Numbered from the stretch's first letter, positions 34,320 through 47,338 are shown. The stretch: DNA of 64,000 bases from Begonia masoniana (GCA_022432975.1 CM039508.1:18389330-18453329); one strand, 5' to 3'. Numbers and translations are program-made. The notes: a model not told the origin generated them from the sequence alone.

Positions 34320-35924
34320 ATGCCTGCTATATCTTTCTTGAAAGCTCAACAACTGATGAGGTCAGGATGCATCGGATTTCTTGCCCACGTAGTGGATGTT
34401 CAAAGGCAAAATGAGGTGGAACTTCAAAATATTCTGGTAGTTCGAGACTTCTCAGAGGTTTTCTTAGATGACTTACCGGGATTGCCACCTGATCGTGAAA
34501 TCGAGTTTGAGATTGACGTATATCCTGGTGCTGAACCAGTATCAAAGAATCCGTACTGTATGACACCGATTGAGCTAAGGGAGTTGAAGGCTCAGCTAAA
34601 GGAATTGGTGGATAAGGATTTTGTGCGCCCTAGTTTTTCTCCGTGGGGTGCTCCCGTCTTGTTTGTTAAGAAGAAGAACGGGTCCCTACGGATGTGCATT
34701 GACTACCGTGAGCTGAACAAGTTGACGATCAAGAATAAGTACCCGTTGCCGAGAATCGATGATTTATTTGACCAGCTACAAGGGGCTCGGGTATTTTCTA
34801 AGATTGACTTACGCTCTGGTTATTACCAGTTGAAGATCAGAGCTGATGATATTCCAAAGACCGCCTTCAAGACCCGGTACGGACATTACGAGTTTTTTGG
34901 TGATGTCGTTCGGGTTGACTAATGCCCCCGCGGCATTTATGGACTTGATGAATAGGATATTCCAGGAGTTCTTGGACAAATTTGTAATCGTTTTCATCGA
35001 CGACATCCTGGCTTATTCTCGGAACGAGGAAGAGCATAAAGAGCACTTGGCTATTGTGTTGTCAACTCTAAAACAGCATCAATTATATGCCAAACTATCA
35101 AAGTGTGAATTCTGGTTGAGTAGGATTAACTTCCTAGGCCACGTGGTGTCTGCAGAGGGAGTTTTCGTGGATCCAGCCAAGATTCTGGCAGTGAAGGAAT
35201 GGCCGAGACCGAGAAATGCTAGTGAGGTATGGAGTTTTATCAGGTTAGCTGGTTATTATAGAAAGTTTATCAAGGGATTTTCTGTAATAGCGACGCTTAT
35301 GACCAGCTTAACGAGGAAGGACATCAAGTTCAAGTGGTCTGAAGCTTGTGAGGTGAGTTTTTCAGACACTTAAGCAGAAATTAACTACTGCCCCACTGTT
35401 AGTATTGCCAGTTGAAGACGGCAAATTCAGCGTATACTGTGATGCATCCAAGGTTGGCTTGGGATGTGTATTAATGCAAGAAGGGAAAGTTGTAGCATAC
35501 GTATCCAGACAATTGAAGAACCATGAACAAAACTATCCTACACATGACCTCGAGCTAGCGGCAGTCGTATTTGCGCTGAAAGTATGGAGACACCACTTGT
35601 ACGGACAATCGTGTGAGGTGTTTTCTGATCACAAGAGCCTGAAGTACATATTTACCCAGAAAGTGCTAAACATGAGACAAAGACGGTGGTTAGAATTTGA
35701 GAAAGATTACGATGTTAAGATTAAATACCATCCTGGTAAAGCTAATGTGGTAGCTGATGCACTGAGCAGGATGTCAGCTACTATGCAACTGACTATGTCA
35801 GCCGTATCAATGCCTTTGAGGACAGAGATACAGAAGTTCGATATGGAGATAGTTTCTGGGCTATCGGCCATACTAGCGGACTTGACACTGTGGCCCACTG
35901 TCCTGGACCGAATTAAGGAGGCCT
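34320..35924 (+). pseudogene. pol: Element C reverse transcriptase and RNase H
   Basis: The RT motifs are [50 protein letters not shown] and FIDDILAYS. RNase H shows [45 protein letters not shown] and [16 protein letters not shown]. An extra base in the YEFF region (near 34892) and another in the EVSF region (near 35358) shift the frame. A TAG ends the block at KEA. It is better preserved than element B in RNase H, where element B has a stop. Confidence 0.93.
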
Positions 35925-35944
35925 AGAAGACCAATTCAAATGAG

Positions 35945-37370
35945 ATGGCTGATATTGTGAGAAAGTTACCTATGGCCTCTTCCGATTTCAGTTACTCGAG
36001 AGATGGTATTCTGAAGTTCAAAAACAGATGGTATGTTCCGAAAGACGAAGAGCTACGGAAGCACATCTTGTCAGAAGCCCACTCATCTTCATTCTCTGTG
36101 CATCCTGGAAGCACGAAGATGTATCAAGACTTGGAACTTCACTTCTGGTGGCCGAATATGAAGAATGAAGTGGCCAAATATGTGGAGTCTTGCATGATAT
36201 GTCAACAAGTCAAGGCTGAACATCAACGACCAGGTGGAACACTTCAGCCACTGCCGATCCGAGTGGAAATGGGAGAACATCACAATGGACTTTGTTGTTG
36301 GCCTTCCAAGAACAGCTAAAGGCCACAATAGCATATGGGTCATAGTGGACAGATTGACGAAGTCAGCCCATTTTTTACCTGTGAAGACGACATTTTCCAT
36401 GGATCAGAATGCAGAACTATACATTAGTGAGATTGTCAAGCTGCATGGGGTACCAGTGTCGATTGTATCTGATCGAGATCCTAGATTCACATCGAGGTTC
36501 TGGAAAAGCTTGCAAAGCTCCCTGGGCACCAGGTTGGATTTCAGCACGACATTTCATCCACAGACTGACGGACAATCTGAGAGAACAATCCAAACACTAG
36601 AGGATATGCTAAGGTCGTGTGTGCTGGAATTTCATGCTCCTTGGAGTAGATATTTGCCACTCGTGGAGTTTGCTTACAACAATAGCTATCAAGCTACAAT
36701 TGGCATGGTGCCTTATGAAGCTCTTTACGACAGGAAGTGTAGATCCCCATTGTGTTGGGATGAGGTCAGAGAAACCAAGCTTATCGGCCCTGAGATATTA
36801 CAGCAGATGTCTGAGGTGATAGCTGCTATCAAACAACGAATAAAAATTGCTCAGAATCGACAGAAGAGTTATGCGGACCATAGAAGAAGAGACTTAGAGT
36901 TCGCGGAGGGCGATGAAGTATTCTTGAAAGTGTCGTCTTTCAAGGGCGTAATGAGATTCGGCAAGAAAGGGAAGCTCAACCCACGGTTCATTGGACCTTT
37001 TCTCATCTTGAAACGTGTGGGAAACATGGCTTACAGACTGCAGTTGCCAGCGTCTATGGATGGGGTTCACAATGTTTTTCACGTTTCGATGCTGAGGAAA
37101 TGTGTACGAGATCCAACCCAGATCGTGGAACAGGTGGACTTTGATATCATGCCAACGCTGACGTACGAAGAAAGGCCCATACGTATAGTGGATACTTCAC
37201 TCAAGGTGTTACGCAATAAGGTAGTCCCATTGGTGAAGGTTTTGTGGCGCAATCATGGTGTGGAGGAAGCCACATGGGAGAGACAACAAGATGTTAGGAT
37301 CCAATATCTGGACCTCTTTGCTTATGCAAATTTTGGGGACAAAATTTCTGTTAAGGTAGGTGGAATGTAA
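35945..37370 (+). pseudogene. pol: Element C integrase
   Basis: The zinc-binding end (HSSSFSVHPGSTKMYQDL, CMICQQVKAEHQRPGG) is followed by a frame shift near 36260 between PLPI and KWENITMDF. The core holds ITMDFVVGLPRT, VSDRDPRFTSRFWK and HPQTDGQSERTIQ. The tail reads VHNVFHVSMLRKC and LVKVLWRNHGVEEATWERQ. The stop used by element B after LFA is changed (TAA to TAT), so the frame runs on through the polypurine tract to the LTR start. Confidence 0.93.
37350..37365 (+). promoter_or_regulatory. Polypurine-tract region of element C
   Basis: TTAAGGTAGGTGGAA stands directly before the 3' LTR, in the same position as AAGGTGGGTGGGA in element B. Confidence 0.65.
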
Positions 37371-40300
37371 CACCCGGCATTTTTACCATGTAAATATTCT
37401 TTAAATTATTTAACGAGATTAATGGGAATATTTATGCAATGTGTGTTTTTAATAATTGCTAATGTTTCCAATTGAATATGTGTGATTCATAAAATCAATT
37501 TGTGGAAACTAAATAGGTTAAAAACCAATGGCAGGGTAAATGGGAAAGAATTTAAGGTTGGTGGGAGGAAACCAATGGTTGAGTGACACGTGGCATCTTG
37601 TTGAAGAAGCTAAGTTCTTTCTTCTACGTGAAACCCTCACTTCTCATCTGTTTCCTTCCACTGCTCTCTATTTTTCTTGTCCAGGCGATTGTAACAAAGT
37701 ATCAACACTTTGTTTTCTCCTGTTTCTTCTGTTCCCTTTAGCAAAAAGGTAAGCGTCTACTCATGCTAACAAATTTGGACAAGTAAAAGTATGAGTTTGC
37801 TGAAGTTTTAGGTTAAGTTATTTTGGAGAAAACTCTCGGTTTTCGTATGGAAACACATTCGTTGTTTTCTATAAGTCTGAATGGGGTTAACTGCATAATC
37901 TTCCAAGTTGTTAGTTAACATTTGCAGCATTGTTTATATCTCTACGTGCATGTTACAGATCTGTGCACTTCCGAAACTTTCTAGCTAACTGCATCGCGGA
38001 TAGCAGGTAAGTTCATATATGTAGGTTGGCCCTTAAGGCCCTACATCACGGAGGTACTAGGTGTTTCAGTTCTGTAGGGTTGTTTTGGGTAGAAACGTTA
38101 TAGTTTATGTTCTGAGTTGTCTGTGTTCTGCTTCACAGTATGTTCTGTTATTTCTGTCGTCTGCTATTGTAAGTTCAGGCACTGAAAATGTTCATGCATA
38201 CACGTTTTCACCGAAAGTTCATGCAAAACCGATTTCTGTACACTGTTTGAAACTAAACAAGAAAAAATCTGACTGAAATGTATCGGTTAAGTGTTGTAGG
38301 GGGACTGGCCCCCAGATCTGTTTCTGTACTGTACCGTATAACTGTTTGTGCCTGATAGTGCACCCACTGTTCGCCAGTTCCCCTATAAGCCCCACTTATA
38401 CCCCACTGCCATTGAAACGTAATGTACTGTACTGTCACTGAATTTCTGAAAAACCGCATGCATAACATATGCATCACTGCATTTTATATGTTCTTACTGA
38501 GCTTTAGGCTCATAGATGAACTCTCTGAAGTAGGTACTGAACCCGAAAATGAGGACTTTGTGCCTCAGTCTGATGAATAGGTGGTTGGTGGTTCGAGCTC
38601 TCGGGTTGGTTGTGGCTGTCAGACAAATTCCCGACTGAGAGAGTGAAATTCTAAACTATGTTCTGCTTATGTATTTAAAACTTCTGTATTGGAAATTCTG
38701 CAAATATATGTTAGGTTCTGTACTGATCCTCAGATTTTAAAACAATGCACAGATTTTGATGTCTAAGTTTCAAAAAACTACTGTATTAGACAGTTGAATT
38801 ATGTTCTGAAGTATTCTGAAATGGTTTGGAATATTTTCTGTTAGTCTATGTATGGATGATCTCTGGTTTTGAGCTATCTATGCAGTGTGATTATTCTTAA
38901 GTTTCTGTTATGCCTTCTGTTGTGCTTGAGAACCATGTTTTGAAGTGGTTTGAGAATCTGAGACGTTTATCTCTTCTGTTTTTATGCTCTCTATCTGTGT
39001 GTCTTCCTGTCAAAAGTTGTAAATGTTGCCTTTGAAACTATGTCTACCGATTGATACTGTTCACATTTTGTCTTATTCCCATCTACCGCCAAACAGTGGT
39101 TCTACCATAGGTTTTTTCTTATGCCAATTACGTTTAACGCCTGTATCTTTCGGTTGACGTCATCCATCTTCCGGCTGACGTCATCACCTCATCCGATTCC
39201 ATCTGCTGCCTGCATCTTTCGTCTGACGTCATCTCCTATTCCGATGACGTCACCCACTGTTTACATCCTCCGATTCCATCTGCTGCCTGCGTCTTCCGTC
39301 TGACGTCATCTCCTCTTTCGATGATGTCACCCACTGTTTACATCCTCCAATTCCATCTGCTGCCTGCGTCTTCCGTCTGATGTCATCTCCTCTTCCGATG
39401 ACGTCACCCACTGTTTACATCCTCCGATTCTATCTGCTGCCTGCATCTTCTGTCAGACTTCATCTCCTCTTCCGATGACGTCACCCACTGTTTACATCCT
39501 CCGATTCCATCTGCTGCCTGCGTCTTCCGTCTGACGTCATCTCCTATTCCGATGACGTCACCCACTGTTTACATCCTCCAATTCCATCTGCTGCCTGCGT
39601 CTTCCGTCTGACGTCATCTCCTATTCCGATGACGTCACCCACTGTTTACATCCTCCAATTCCATCTGCTGCCTGCGTCTTCCGTCTGACGTCATCTCCTA
39701 TTCCGATGACGTCACCCACTGTTTACATCCTCCAATTCCATCTGCTGCCTGCGTCTTCCGTCTGACGTCATCTCCTATTCCGATGACGTCACCCACTGTT
39801 TACATCCTCCAATTCCATCTGCTGCCTGCGTCTTCCGTCTGACGTCATCTCCTATTCCGATGACGTCACCCACTGTTTACATCCTCCAATTCCATCTGCT
39901 GCCTGCGTCTTCCGTCTGACGTCATCTCCTATTCCGATGACGTCACCCACTGTTTACATCCTCCAATTCCATCTGCTGCCTGCGTCTTCCGTCTGACGTC
40001 ATCTCCTATTCCGATGACGTCACCCACTGTTTACATCCTCCAATTCCATCTGCTGCCTGCGTCTTCCGTCTGACGTCATCTCCTATTCCGATGACGTCAC
40101 CCACTGTTTACATCCTCCAATTCCATCTGCTGCCTGCGTCTTCCGTCTGACGTCATCTCCTATTCCGATGACGTCACCCACTGTTTACATCCTCCAATTC
40201 CATCTGCTGCCTGCGTCTTCCGTCTGACGTCATCTCCTATTCCGATGACGTCACCCACTGTTTACATCCTCCAATTCCATCTGCTGCCTGCGTCTTCCGT

Positions 40301-41356
40301 CTGACGTCATCTCCTATTCCGATGACGTCACCCACTGTTTACATCCTCCAATTCCATCTGCTGCCTGCGTCTTCCGTCTGACGTCATCTCCTATTCCGAT
40401 GACGTCACCCACTGTTTACATCCTCCGATTCCATCTGCTGCCTGCGTCTTCCGTCTGACGTCATCTCCTATTCCGATGACGTCACCCACTGTTTACATCC
40501 TCCAATTCCATCTGCTGCCTGCGTCTTCCGTCTGATGTCATCTCCTCTTCCGATGACGTCACCCACTGTTTACATCCTCCAATTCCATCTGCTGCCTGCG
40601 TCTTCCGTCTGATGTCATCTCCTCTTCCGATGACGTCACCCACTGTTTACATCCTCCAATTCCATCTGCTGCCTGCGTCTTCCGTCTGATGTCATCTCCT
40701 CTTCCGATGACGTCACCCACTGTTTACATCCTCCAATTCCATCTGCTGCCTGCGTCTTCCGTCTGATGTCATCTCCTCTTCCGATGACGTCACCCACTGT
40801 TTACATCCTCCAATTCCATCTGCTGCCTGCGTCTTCCGTCTGATGTCATCTCCTCTTCCGATGACGTCACCCACTGTTTACATCCTCCAATTCCATCTGC
40901 TGCCTGCGTCTTCCGTCTGATGTCATCTCCTCTTCCGATGACGTCACCCACTGTTTACATCCTCCAATTCCATCTGCTGCCTGCGTCTTCCGTCTGATGT
41001 CATCTCCTCTTCCGATGACGTCACCCACTGTTTACATCCTCCAATTCCATCTGCTGCCTGCGTCTTCCGTCTGATGTCATCTCCTCTTCCGATGACGTCA
41101 CCCACTGTTTACATCCTCCAATTCCATCTGCTGCCTGCGTCTTCCGTCTGATGTCATCTCCTCTTCCGATGACGTCACCCACTGTTTACATCCTCCAATT
41201 CCATCTGCTGCCTGCGTCTTCCGTCTGATGTCATCTCCTCTTCCGATGACGTCACCCACTGTTTACATCCTCCAATTCCATCTGCTGCCTGCGTCTTCCG
41301 TCTGATGTCATCTCCTCTTCCGATGACGTCACCCACTGTTTACATCCTCCAATTAC
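37366..41356 (+). mobile_element. 3' LTR of element C, array-expanded and truncated
   Basis: It starts TGTAACACCCGGC and follows the 5' LTR closely for 1.8 kb, keeping the intact hairpin GGCCCTTAAGGCC at 38028-38040 and the acidic frame at 38533-38580. It then enters a 2.2-kb array, after which the expected LTR end is absent. The next bases (41357-41453) do not resemble the 5' LTR. Confidence 0.9.
39190..41355. repeat. 77-bp TGACGTCA array, about 28 copies
   Basis: The period is 77 bp. Units contain TTCCGTCTGACGTCATCTCC, CGATGACGTCACCCACTG and CATCCTCCAATTCCATCTGC. After four varied units there are about 13 units with CTGACGTCATCTCCTATTCC (39541-40466) and then about 11 with CTGATGTCATCTCCTCTTCC (40543-41313). 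The second block has lost one TGACGTCA by a C-to-T step at the CpG, so that change has spread with the unit. Confidence 0.95.
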
Positions 41357-41453
41357 ATCTGGATGTCAGAGTTGACTGTAACGACTTCAAAATTCATTTA
41401 CCTTAAAATAATTTTTTTTTCTAAATTAATTGACCAATAGGGTTGATTAGGTC

Positions 41454-43952
41454 TGTGACGCCCCCAAACCCGATCGGGGTCAAAGGGTCTCACTCCGGAC
41501 ATTTTTAAAACGTGGACTATTTTTTTTGAACTTTTACTTTTAAAACCTTGACAGAGAAAATCTCCCCTGAAATTGAAGACTGGAAGACAATTAAAATAGT
41601 CAACAGAAATAGATGGCAGAAGTAAAACAGGAAGACAGAAGGCAGGGAGAAATGAAAACAGTTCCGGGATTTTCACTAGGACTTGACTTCGACTTAAACA
41701 GGATTCTGGCATTTGGACGTTTTAAATAAAAGGCAGAGTGGACAACAGAAACTGAGGGCAGAATAGACGACAGACATGCAGTGGAAGACTTAATAAAATG
41801 GGAAACGTAAACTGGAAGTCACGCAGTGGGAAGCTACAGTGGATGACAGAAGCTATGAACAACAGAAGTGCAGAAACTGTGGACGACATAAATACAGAAG
41901 CTGTGGACGACAGAAGTCTAGGAGCTGTGGACGACAGAAATGCAAAAGCTGTGCAAAAGCTATGGACGACAGAAGTCCAGAAGCCGTGGATGACAGAAAT
42001 ACAGAAGCTGTGGACGATAGAAGTCCAGAAGCTATGGACGTTTGAAATCAAAGGCAAAACAAAACAGTAGACAACAGAAACTTATGGACGTTTAAAATAA
42101 AAGGCAGAATGGACTTTGGACGTTTAAAATAGATGGCGGAATGGACGACAGAATTGAAAGACAGAATGGACTTTGGACATTTAAAAATAACAGGCAGAAT
42201 GGATGATAGAATTGAAAGACAGAATGGACGACTAACACTTAGCCAAATACTTGAAACAATTACTCGACGGGCGAGTACTGTGGACAACTGCAGAACTGGA
42301 CTACTGTTTTAAGGAACAGCGTGGACGACTATTTTCAAAGGGCAACGTGGACAACTGTTTTAAAGAACAACGTGGACGACTGTTTTAAAGAACAGCGTGG
42401 ACAAACGTTTTACAGAACAAAATGGACAACTATTTTTTTTTAAGGCAGAATGGACATGGACGACTGTTTTACAGAACAAAATGGGCAACTATTTTGAAGG
42501 CGGAATGGACGTTAGACGTTTGAACTTAAACGGCAGAATGGGCGATAGTTTTAAAAGAGCAACACCTCACCGATCGATCTGCTAACATAGCCGATCGATC
42601 GGCCACCTCTCTGTTTGACAGTTTACATCACTTGACACAAAAAGCTTCAAACTTCAAAAACCCGATTCAAAACATAGTTTTAAAATATCAACACAGAGTC
42701 TGTACACAGTTTTAAAATCTCAGAAACTGTACAGAACTTGACATAAACTTCAAGAATTCACCAAACAGAAATTGTAAAAAACATAAACACTTCACTCTCT
42801 TTGATCATAAATGTGTCTGGCTGCCGCAACCACCCTCGAAAGCTCATGCCACCAACCACCTATTCGTCGGTCTGAGGCACAAAATCCTCATCCACGGGGT
42901 TCGTACCTACATCAGGGAGTTCAACTATGAGCCTAAAGCTCAGTAAGAACATAAAATGTAATGATGCATATGTTATGCATGATCTTTCGAAATACAGTGA
43001 CATTACTGAACATTACTTTTATCTGTCAGGGGGGTATAAGTGGGGGTTATAGGGGAACAGGCATAACAGAAGTGCACTATCAGGCATATAACAGAGATAC
43101 AGTACAGTAATACAGAACAGAATACCAGTCCCCGTCCCACACTTAACCAAACATTACATTACAGGTTTTATCTTTCTTAACTTCAAACCGTGTGCAGAAA
43201 ACATTTGCATGACTTTCAGAGAAAACGTGTATGCATGAACATTTACGGTGCTTGAACATAACATAGGCAGACGACAGAATAACAAAGCAAGACATAAAAT
43301 AAAACACATCTCACTTCGAACATAACCTATGACCTAACTACCCGACAACCAGAACTTAGTACTTTCGTGATGTAGGGCCTTAAGAGCAAACCTACGCGCA
43401 TGAACTTACTTGTTGTCTGTGAGTTGCAGCTTTGATCGTAAGTCCTCAGCGATCCACGGATCTACATCATGCATGATCGGACATTAACCCTAAAACTTCA
43501 AGAAAACTAACGTTTAACTTGTCCAAACTCGTTAACTTTAGTAGATGACTACCTTAGGCAGCGAAATAGAAAGAAACTGGGGAGATCGGAGGAGCTTCGA
43601 TGGTTGTTCGTCGTCTAGGAGAGAGAATGCAGAGAGGAGTGGAGAGAAACAGAGAAGAGAAATGAGGAGGGTTTCACGTAGAGAAGAGAAAGAGAGAGAG
43701 GGGCTTGGCTTCTTCAACAAGCCTGGACACTTGGCTCTCATCTATTGACTTCCTCCCACCAACCTTAATTCCTACCTAAACTGTCCCTCTATTGGTTTTC
43801 TAACTAAATAATTTATTTTGGTTATACTTTTGTTTAGTTTTCCACTAAACATCCCAACAAAGTTCACCAAAATATTCATTATATTAATATAAACATAATC
43901 TCGTTCGATAATTTGAAGGATAATTTTTTGGCTAAAAATGTCAGGTTTTACA
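41454..43952 (-). mobile_element. Solo gypsy LTR (LTR D), TSD AGGTC
   Basis: It begins TGTGACGCCCCC and ends CAGGTTTTACA, with AGGTC at 41449-41453 and 43953-43957, giving 2499 bp. It is a minus-strand member of the same broad family as element B: it has the AACGTCCAC-type array, the paired CCGATCGATC palindromes (42570-42602), the acidic frame GTNPVDEDFVPQTDE at 42860-42907 and the inverted donor region near 43405. The donor here reads CAACAAGTAAGTT. Confidence 0.93.
41720..42560. repeat. GTGGACGACAGAAG-type array in LTR D
   Basis: Degenerate tandem units contain CTGTGGACGACAGAAGTCC and GGACGTTTAAAAT. They are the reverse complement of the AACGTCCAC units in element B, with different spacing. 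Short open frames on both strands are repeat artefacts. Confidence 0.8.
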
Positions 43953-43957
43953 AGGTC

Positions 43958-44330
43958 TTTTTAAATCCTTATTTTGAATACTTGTAATTCTTTGAAAATA
44001 TCAAAATCATTAAATAAGCGAAAACCTTTAAAAGAAAACCAACTATATTTTAAAATTATCCATTTATTTCCACGTTTGTCAAACATTAAACAAACTTCAT
44101 TTAATTGAAATTAAATTCGTCACAATTTAAAAATACTAAATAGAACTAATTTAAAAATTCAACTGATAAGAAAATTGAATACAAAATATTCATAACTGTA
44201 TTAACTAAATGTCAAACAAAATTTCTTAAAATCTAACATAAAAACCAAATATCCTGAAATTAACACTATACCTAGTTTATTTAATGATAGAAACATAGTT
44301 TAAACCACTACTTTTATGAGATATTTCCAA
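43958..44330. other. AT-rich non-coding stretch
   Basis: Nothing recognisable. It separates LTR D from the old gypsy pol relic and may be an eroded part of that relic. Confidence 0.45.
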
Positions 44331-46160
44331 CATCCTCTTCAATACAATATCGAAATTGATCCTCCACATTCTTCAACTTATCTTCTCGGAATGAGCCATG
44401 GTGATCGGGGCTCTCATACTTAGTGCGTTGGTTACCATGTTGGTCTTTCCACGGTAGTAAATAATTTCACAATCATAATCCTTAATAATTCTGGCCATTT
44501 ACATTTTCACACATTCAGGTTCTTTTGAATTAGAAAATACTTCACAGTTTTATGATCGGTATAAAATTTCAATCTTTCTCCATGTAAATAGTGTCTCCAA
44601 TTTTTTACCATTTAAACTATTGTTGCAAGTTCCAAATCTTGAATTGGGTATTCTTCTCATAGTCATTTAATTGTCTGGAGGCATAAGCTACAATTTTTTT
44701 CTTTTTGCATATAGACACATTTCAATCCATATTTTGAGACATCAGTGTACACCACATATTTTTTTGTGTCTGACAGTATAGTGAGTATTAGTGCTGAAAT
44801 CAGTCTTTTCTTCAACAATGTTCACACTTTTCAGTGCACAAATTCTTAACATTTTCTTGGTTAGCCTGGTCAGTAGGGCAGCTAAAGTCGAAAATCCTTC
44901 TACAAATCGCTTGTAATAGCCTGCAAAGACATAGGAAACTCTGTATTTCAGCTGCATTTTTAGGTTGTGGCCACTTACTTACAATTTCAATTTTCTATGG
45001 ATCTACTAATACACTATTCACACTTGAAGAATTTTTTATACAACTTCTCATGTCTCAAGGTTGAATGAATAGTTTTCAAGTGTTCTTCATGGCCAAGAAT
45101 TCACACATTCATCTAGAAAAGCCTTGAATATCTGATTCATTAAGTTCATAAAATACTACTGATGTATTACTCAATCTGAATGGGCATAACTCAAAAGTCA
45201 TAGCTATATCTTTTCCAAAATGTCGTCTTGAACACATCATCCTCCTTGATTCTTAATTGGTGATAGCTAGATCTGAAATCTATTTTTGAGAAAATTGATA
45301 CTCCATTTAGTTGATCAAATAGGTCATCGATCCTCAGAAGTGGGTACTTGTACTTTATGCTAACTCTATTGATTTCTTCGTAATTGATGCATAACCTCAT
45401 GGATCTGTCTTCGTTCTTCACGAATAGTACTGTTGATTCCCATAGTGAAAAGCTCGATTGAATGAATCATTTTTCAAGCAACTCGTCAAATTGAACCTTT
45501 AACTCTTTTAATTTGGTTGAAGCCTTTCTATGCGGGGCTTTAGGAATTGGTGTCATTTTAGGTAGAATATAAATTTTGAATTTTGAATTTCACTTCTCTA
45601 GTTAGTGGTGAACTTGTTAAGTCATTTGAAAAGAGATCTGGAAATTCATCAACATCTTATCATCCAAGGTCATTTCTCTCTCGGGTTGAAAACATATAGT
45701 GCTTGTCGAGAGTCCAAAGCATTCAGAATTTAATAATCTTTGAGCTCGCAAACCTAATATGGCTGGGATTTTTGAACCTTTTGTGTCATCATGAAATAAG
45801 AATAGTTTTTCTCTAGACAATTGAAATCTCACAATCTTTTTTAGATATTCAATATTTGCATAATGTTGATTAGCTAATTAATGACAGGAATAACATTATA
45901 ATCTTTCATTGCTAGGATGACCAAATTTGCCTCCCATTCCTTATCTTCAATGTGATATTGCATCATAGACTCAATGGACATGATATTAACCGAAAGTGTA
46001 ACTACTCCAAATTTATGCTCTTAATGTTCTGTTGCCTTACCTAATTTCTTTCAATGTATAAGGGATATAAAGAAGTGAGTTCTAATATGAAAGAACATGT
46101 TTCAAAAATTAGATGCAAACTTGTTACTATAGTTGCATTCCGTTCAACTTTTTCCTTTGT
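44330..46160 (-). pseudogene. pol: Old degenerate gypsy pol, minus strand
   Basis: Reading the minus strand, a linker with IPAILGLRAQRLL-like sequence (45617-45832) is followed by RT motifs [32 protein letters not shown] and [35 protein letters not shown] comes next. RNase H follows with VVYTDVSKYGLKCVYMQ and IVAYASRQL, ending DYDCEIIYYRGKTNMVTNAL. Many frameshifts and stops show it is much older than elements B and C, and its sequence is clearly different from theirs. No integrase is visible; it would lie beyond 44330. Confidence 0.88.
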
Positions 46161-47338
46161 CATGGTAAAGTGTAACACAAGAGATTTTTCGGTGTTACGA
46201 ATTTTAATTATTATGCTCGGAAAAGGGGAAGTGGAGAAATTTAAGGCCGTTTTGTGAGCAGGAAGTTTTGTTAGAACCCTAGAAATGTATTAGGTTATTT
46301 GGTTGGATAAGGAGATTTCGGAGAAACCAAATCGACGGGATTAAATTGCCATTAATATAATGCATATTTTATTAGAATTGAGGGATGTGTAGTGGGGAAA
46401 CCAAACTAGAGAGCAATCGAAACAACGGACTATGTAGCAAAATTGGTAAGAAACCAATGGAGGGGCAATTTGGGTAGGGATTAAGGTGGTTGGGAGGGAG
46501 CCAATGGATGACAGCCAAGTGTCCAAGCTTGTTGGAGAAGCTTTGCTATCTCCGTCTTCCTTCTTCTCTTTTCCTCCTACGTGAAACGCTTCTCATTTTC
46601 TCTCTTCTCTGTTTCTCTCAACTCCTCTCTCCCTTTTCTCTTCCAGACGATGAACGATTATCGAAGCTCCTCTGATCTCCTCATTTTCTTCCGATTTCTT
46701 CATCTAAGGTAACTGTAATATCCGGCTTGTACGGATTTTTGGATTTAATATATTATATTGATATATTATATTATTAGATGGCATTTTTGTAAATATGTCA
46801 AATAAGGTCCATTTCACGAAAAGAAAGCGTCATTATGACCCTAACGAATAATAAGAATTTTAAGGAAATTATGAGAATTTTCGGAGTTTAAACGTTATAT
46901 TCCGAGTAATTACGTCTTTCGTAAAGTAATTGACGTTTTAGTAAAAATAGTAAACGAGGTCCGAATTGCGAACAGACAGTTTTGAATAAACCCTATCGGT
47001 GAATTGGACTTATTGGTGAAGTATGGAAGTTTGGGGAAATCAAATCGATAGACGATTAACGAAACGAAAGACGAAACGAATATAAAAACTATAGAAGGGC
47101 AATATGGTAATTTGCCAAATCAAATTATAAAATAACAAATCATTTCTCTTCTCCTCACTTCTCCTCTGCCCGCGCGAAGACCAGAGAGCAAACTCTCTCC
47201 TCTGGCCGACGACGTTCTGTCGATCCGAGCTCCGTTTCGCCTCCCGTTCGTTCCGTTTCCTTCGCGTTTCTTCCTCCTCTCGCTACCCTCGGTATGTAGC
47301 TTCGGTCTCTGAGCGTTTATTTCGAGTTTTCGGTTCGA

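Larger units (their letters stand above)
30053..41356 (+). mobile_element. Gypsy retrotransposon, element C, 3' LTR truncated
   Basis: A 2697-bp 5' LTR, a perfect primer-binding site, a full but degenerate gag-pol and an expanded 3' LTR form one plus-strand element. Its proteins are close to those of element B, so both belong to one clade. The 3' LTR stops inside or just after its 77-bp array and lacks about 580 bp of the end seen in the 5' LTR. Consequently no target duplication can be checked (5' flank GATGA). Single-base frameshifts are scattered through gag-pol. Confidence 0.92.

Noticed and set aside
39190..41355. Regular repeats resembling a CRISPR array
   Set aside because: Units are contiguous with no unique spacers, the host is a plant, and no cas genes exist.
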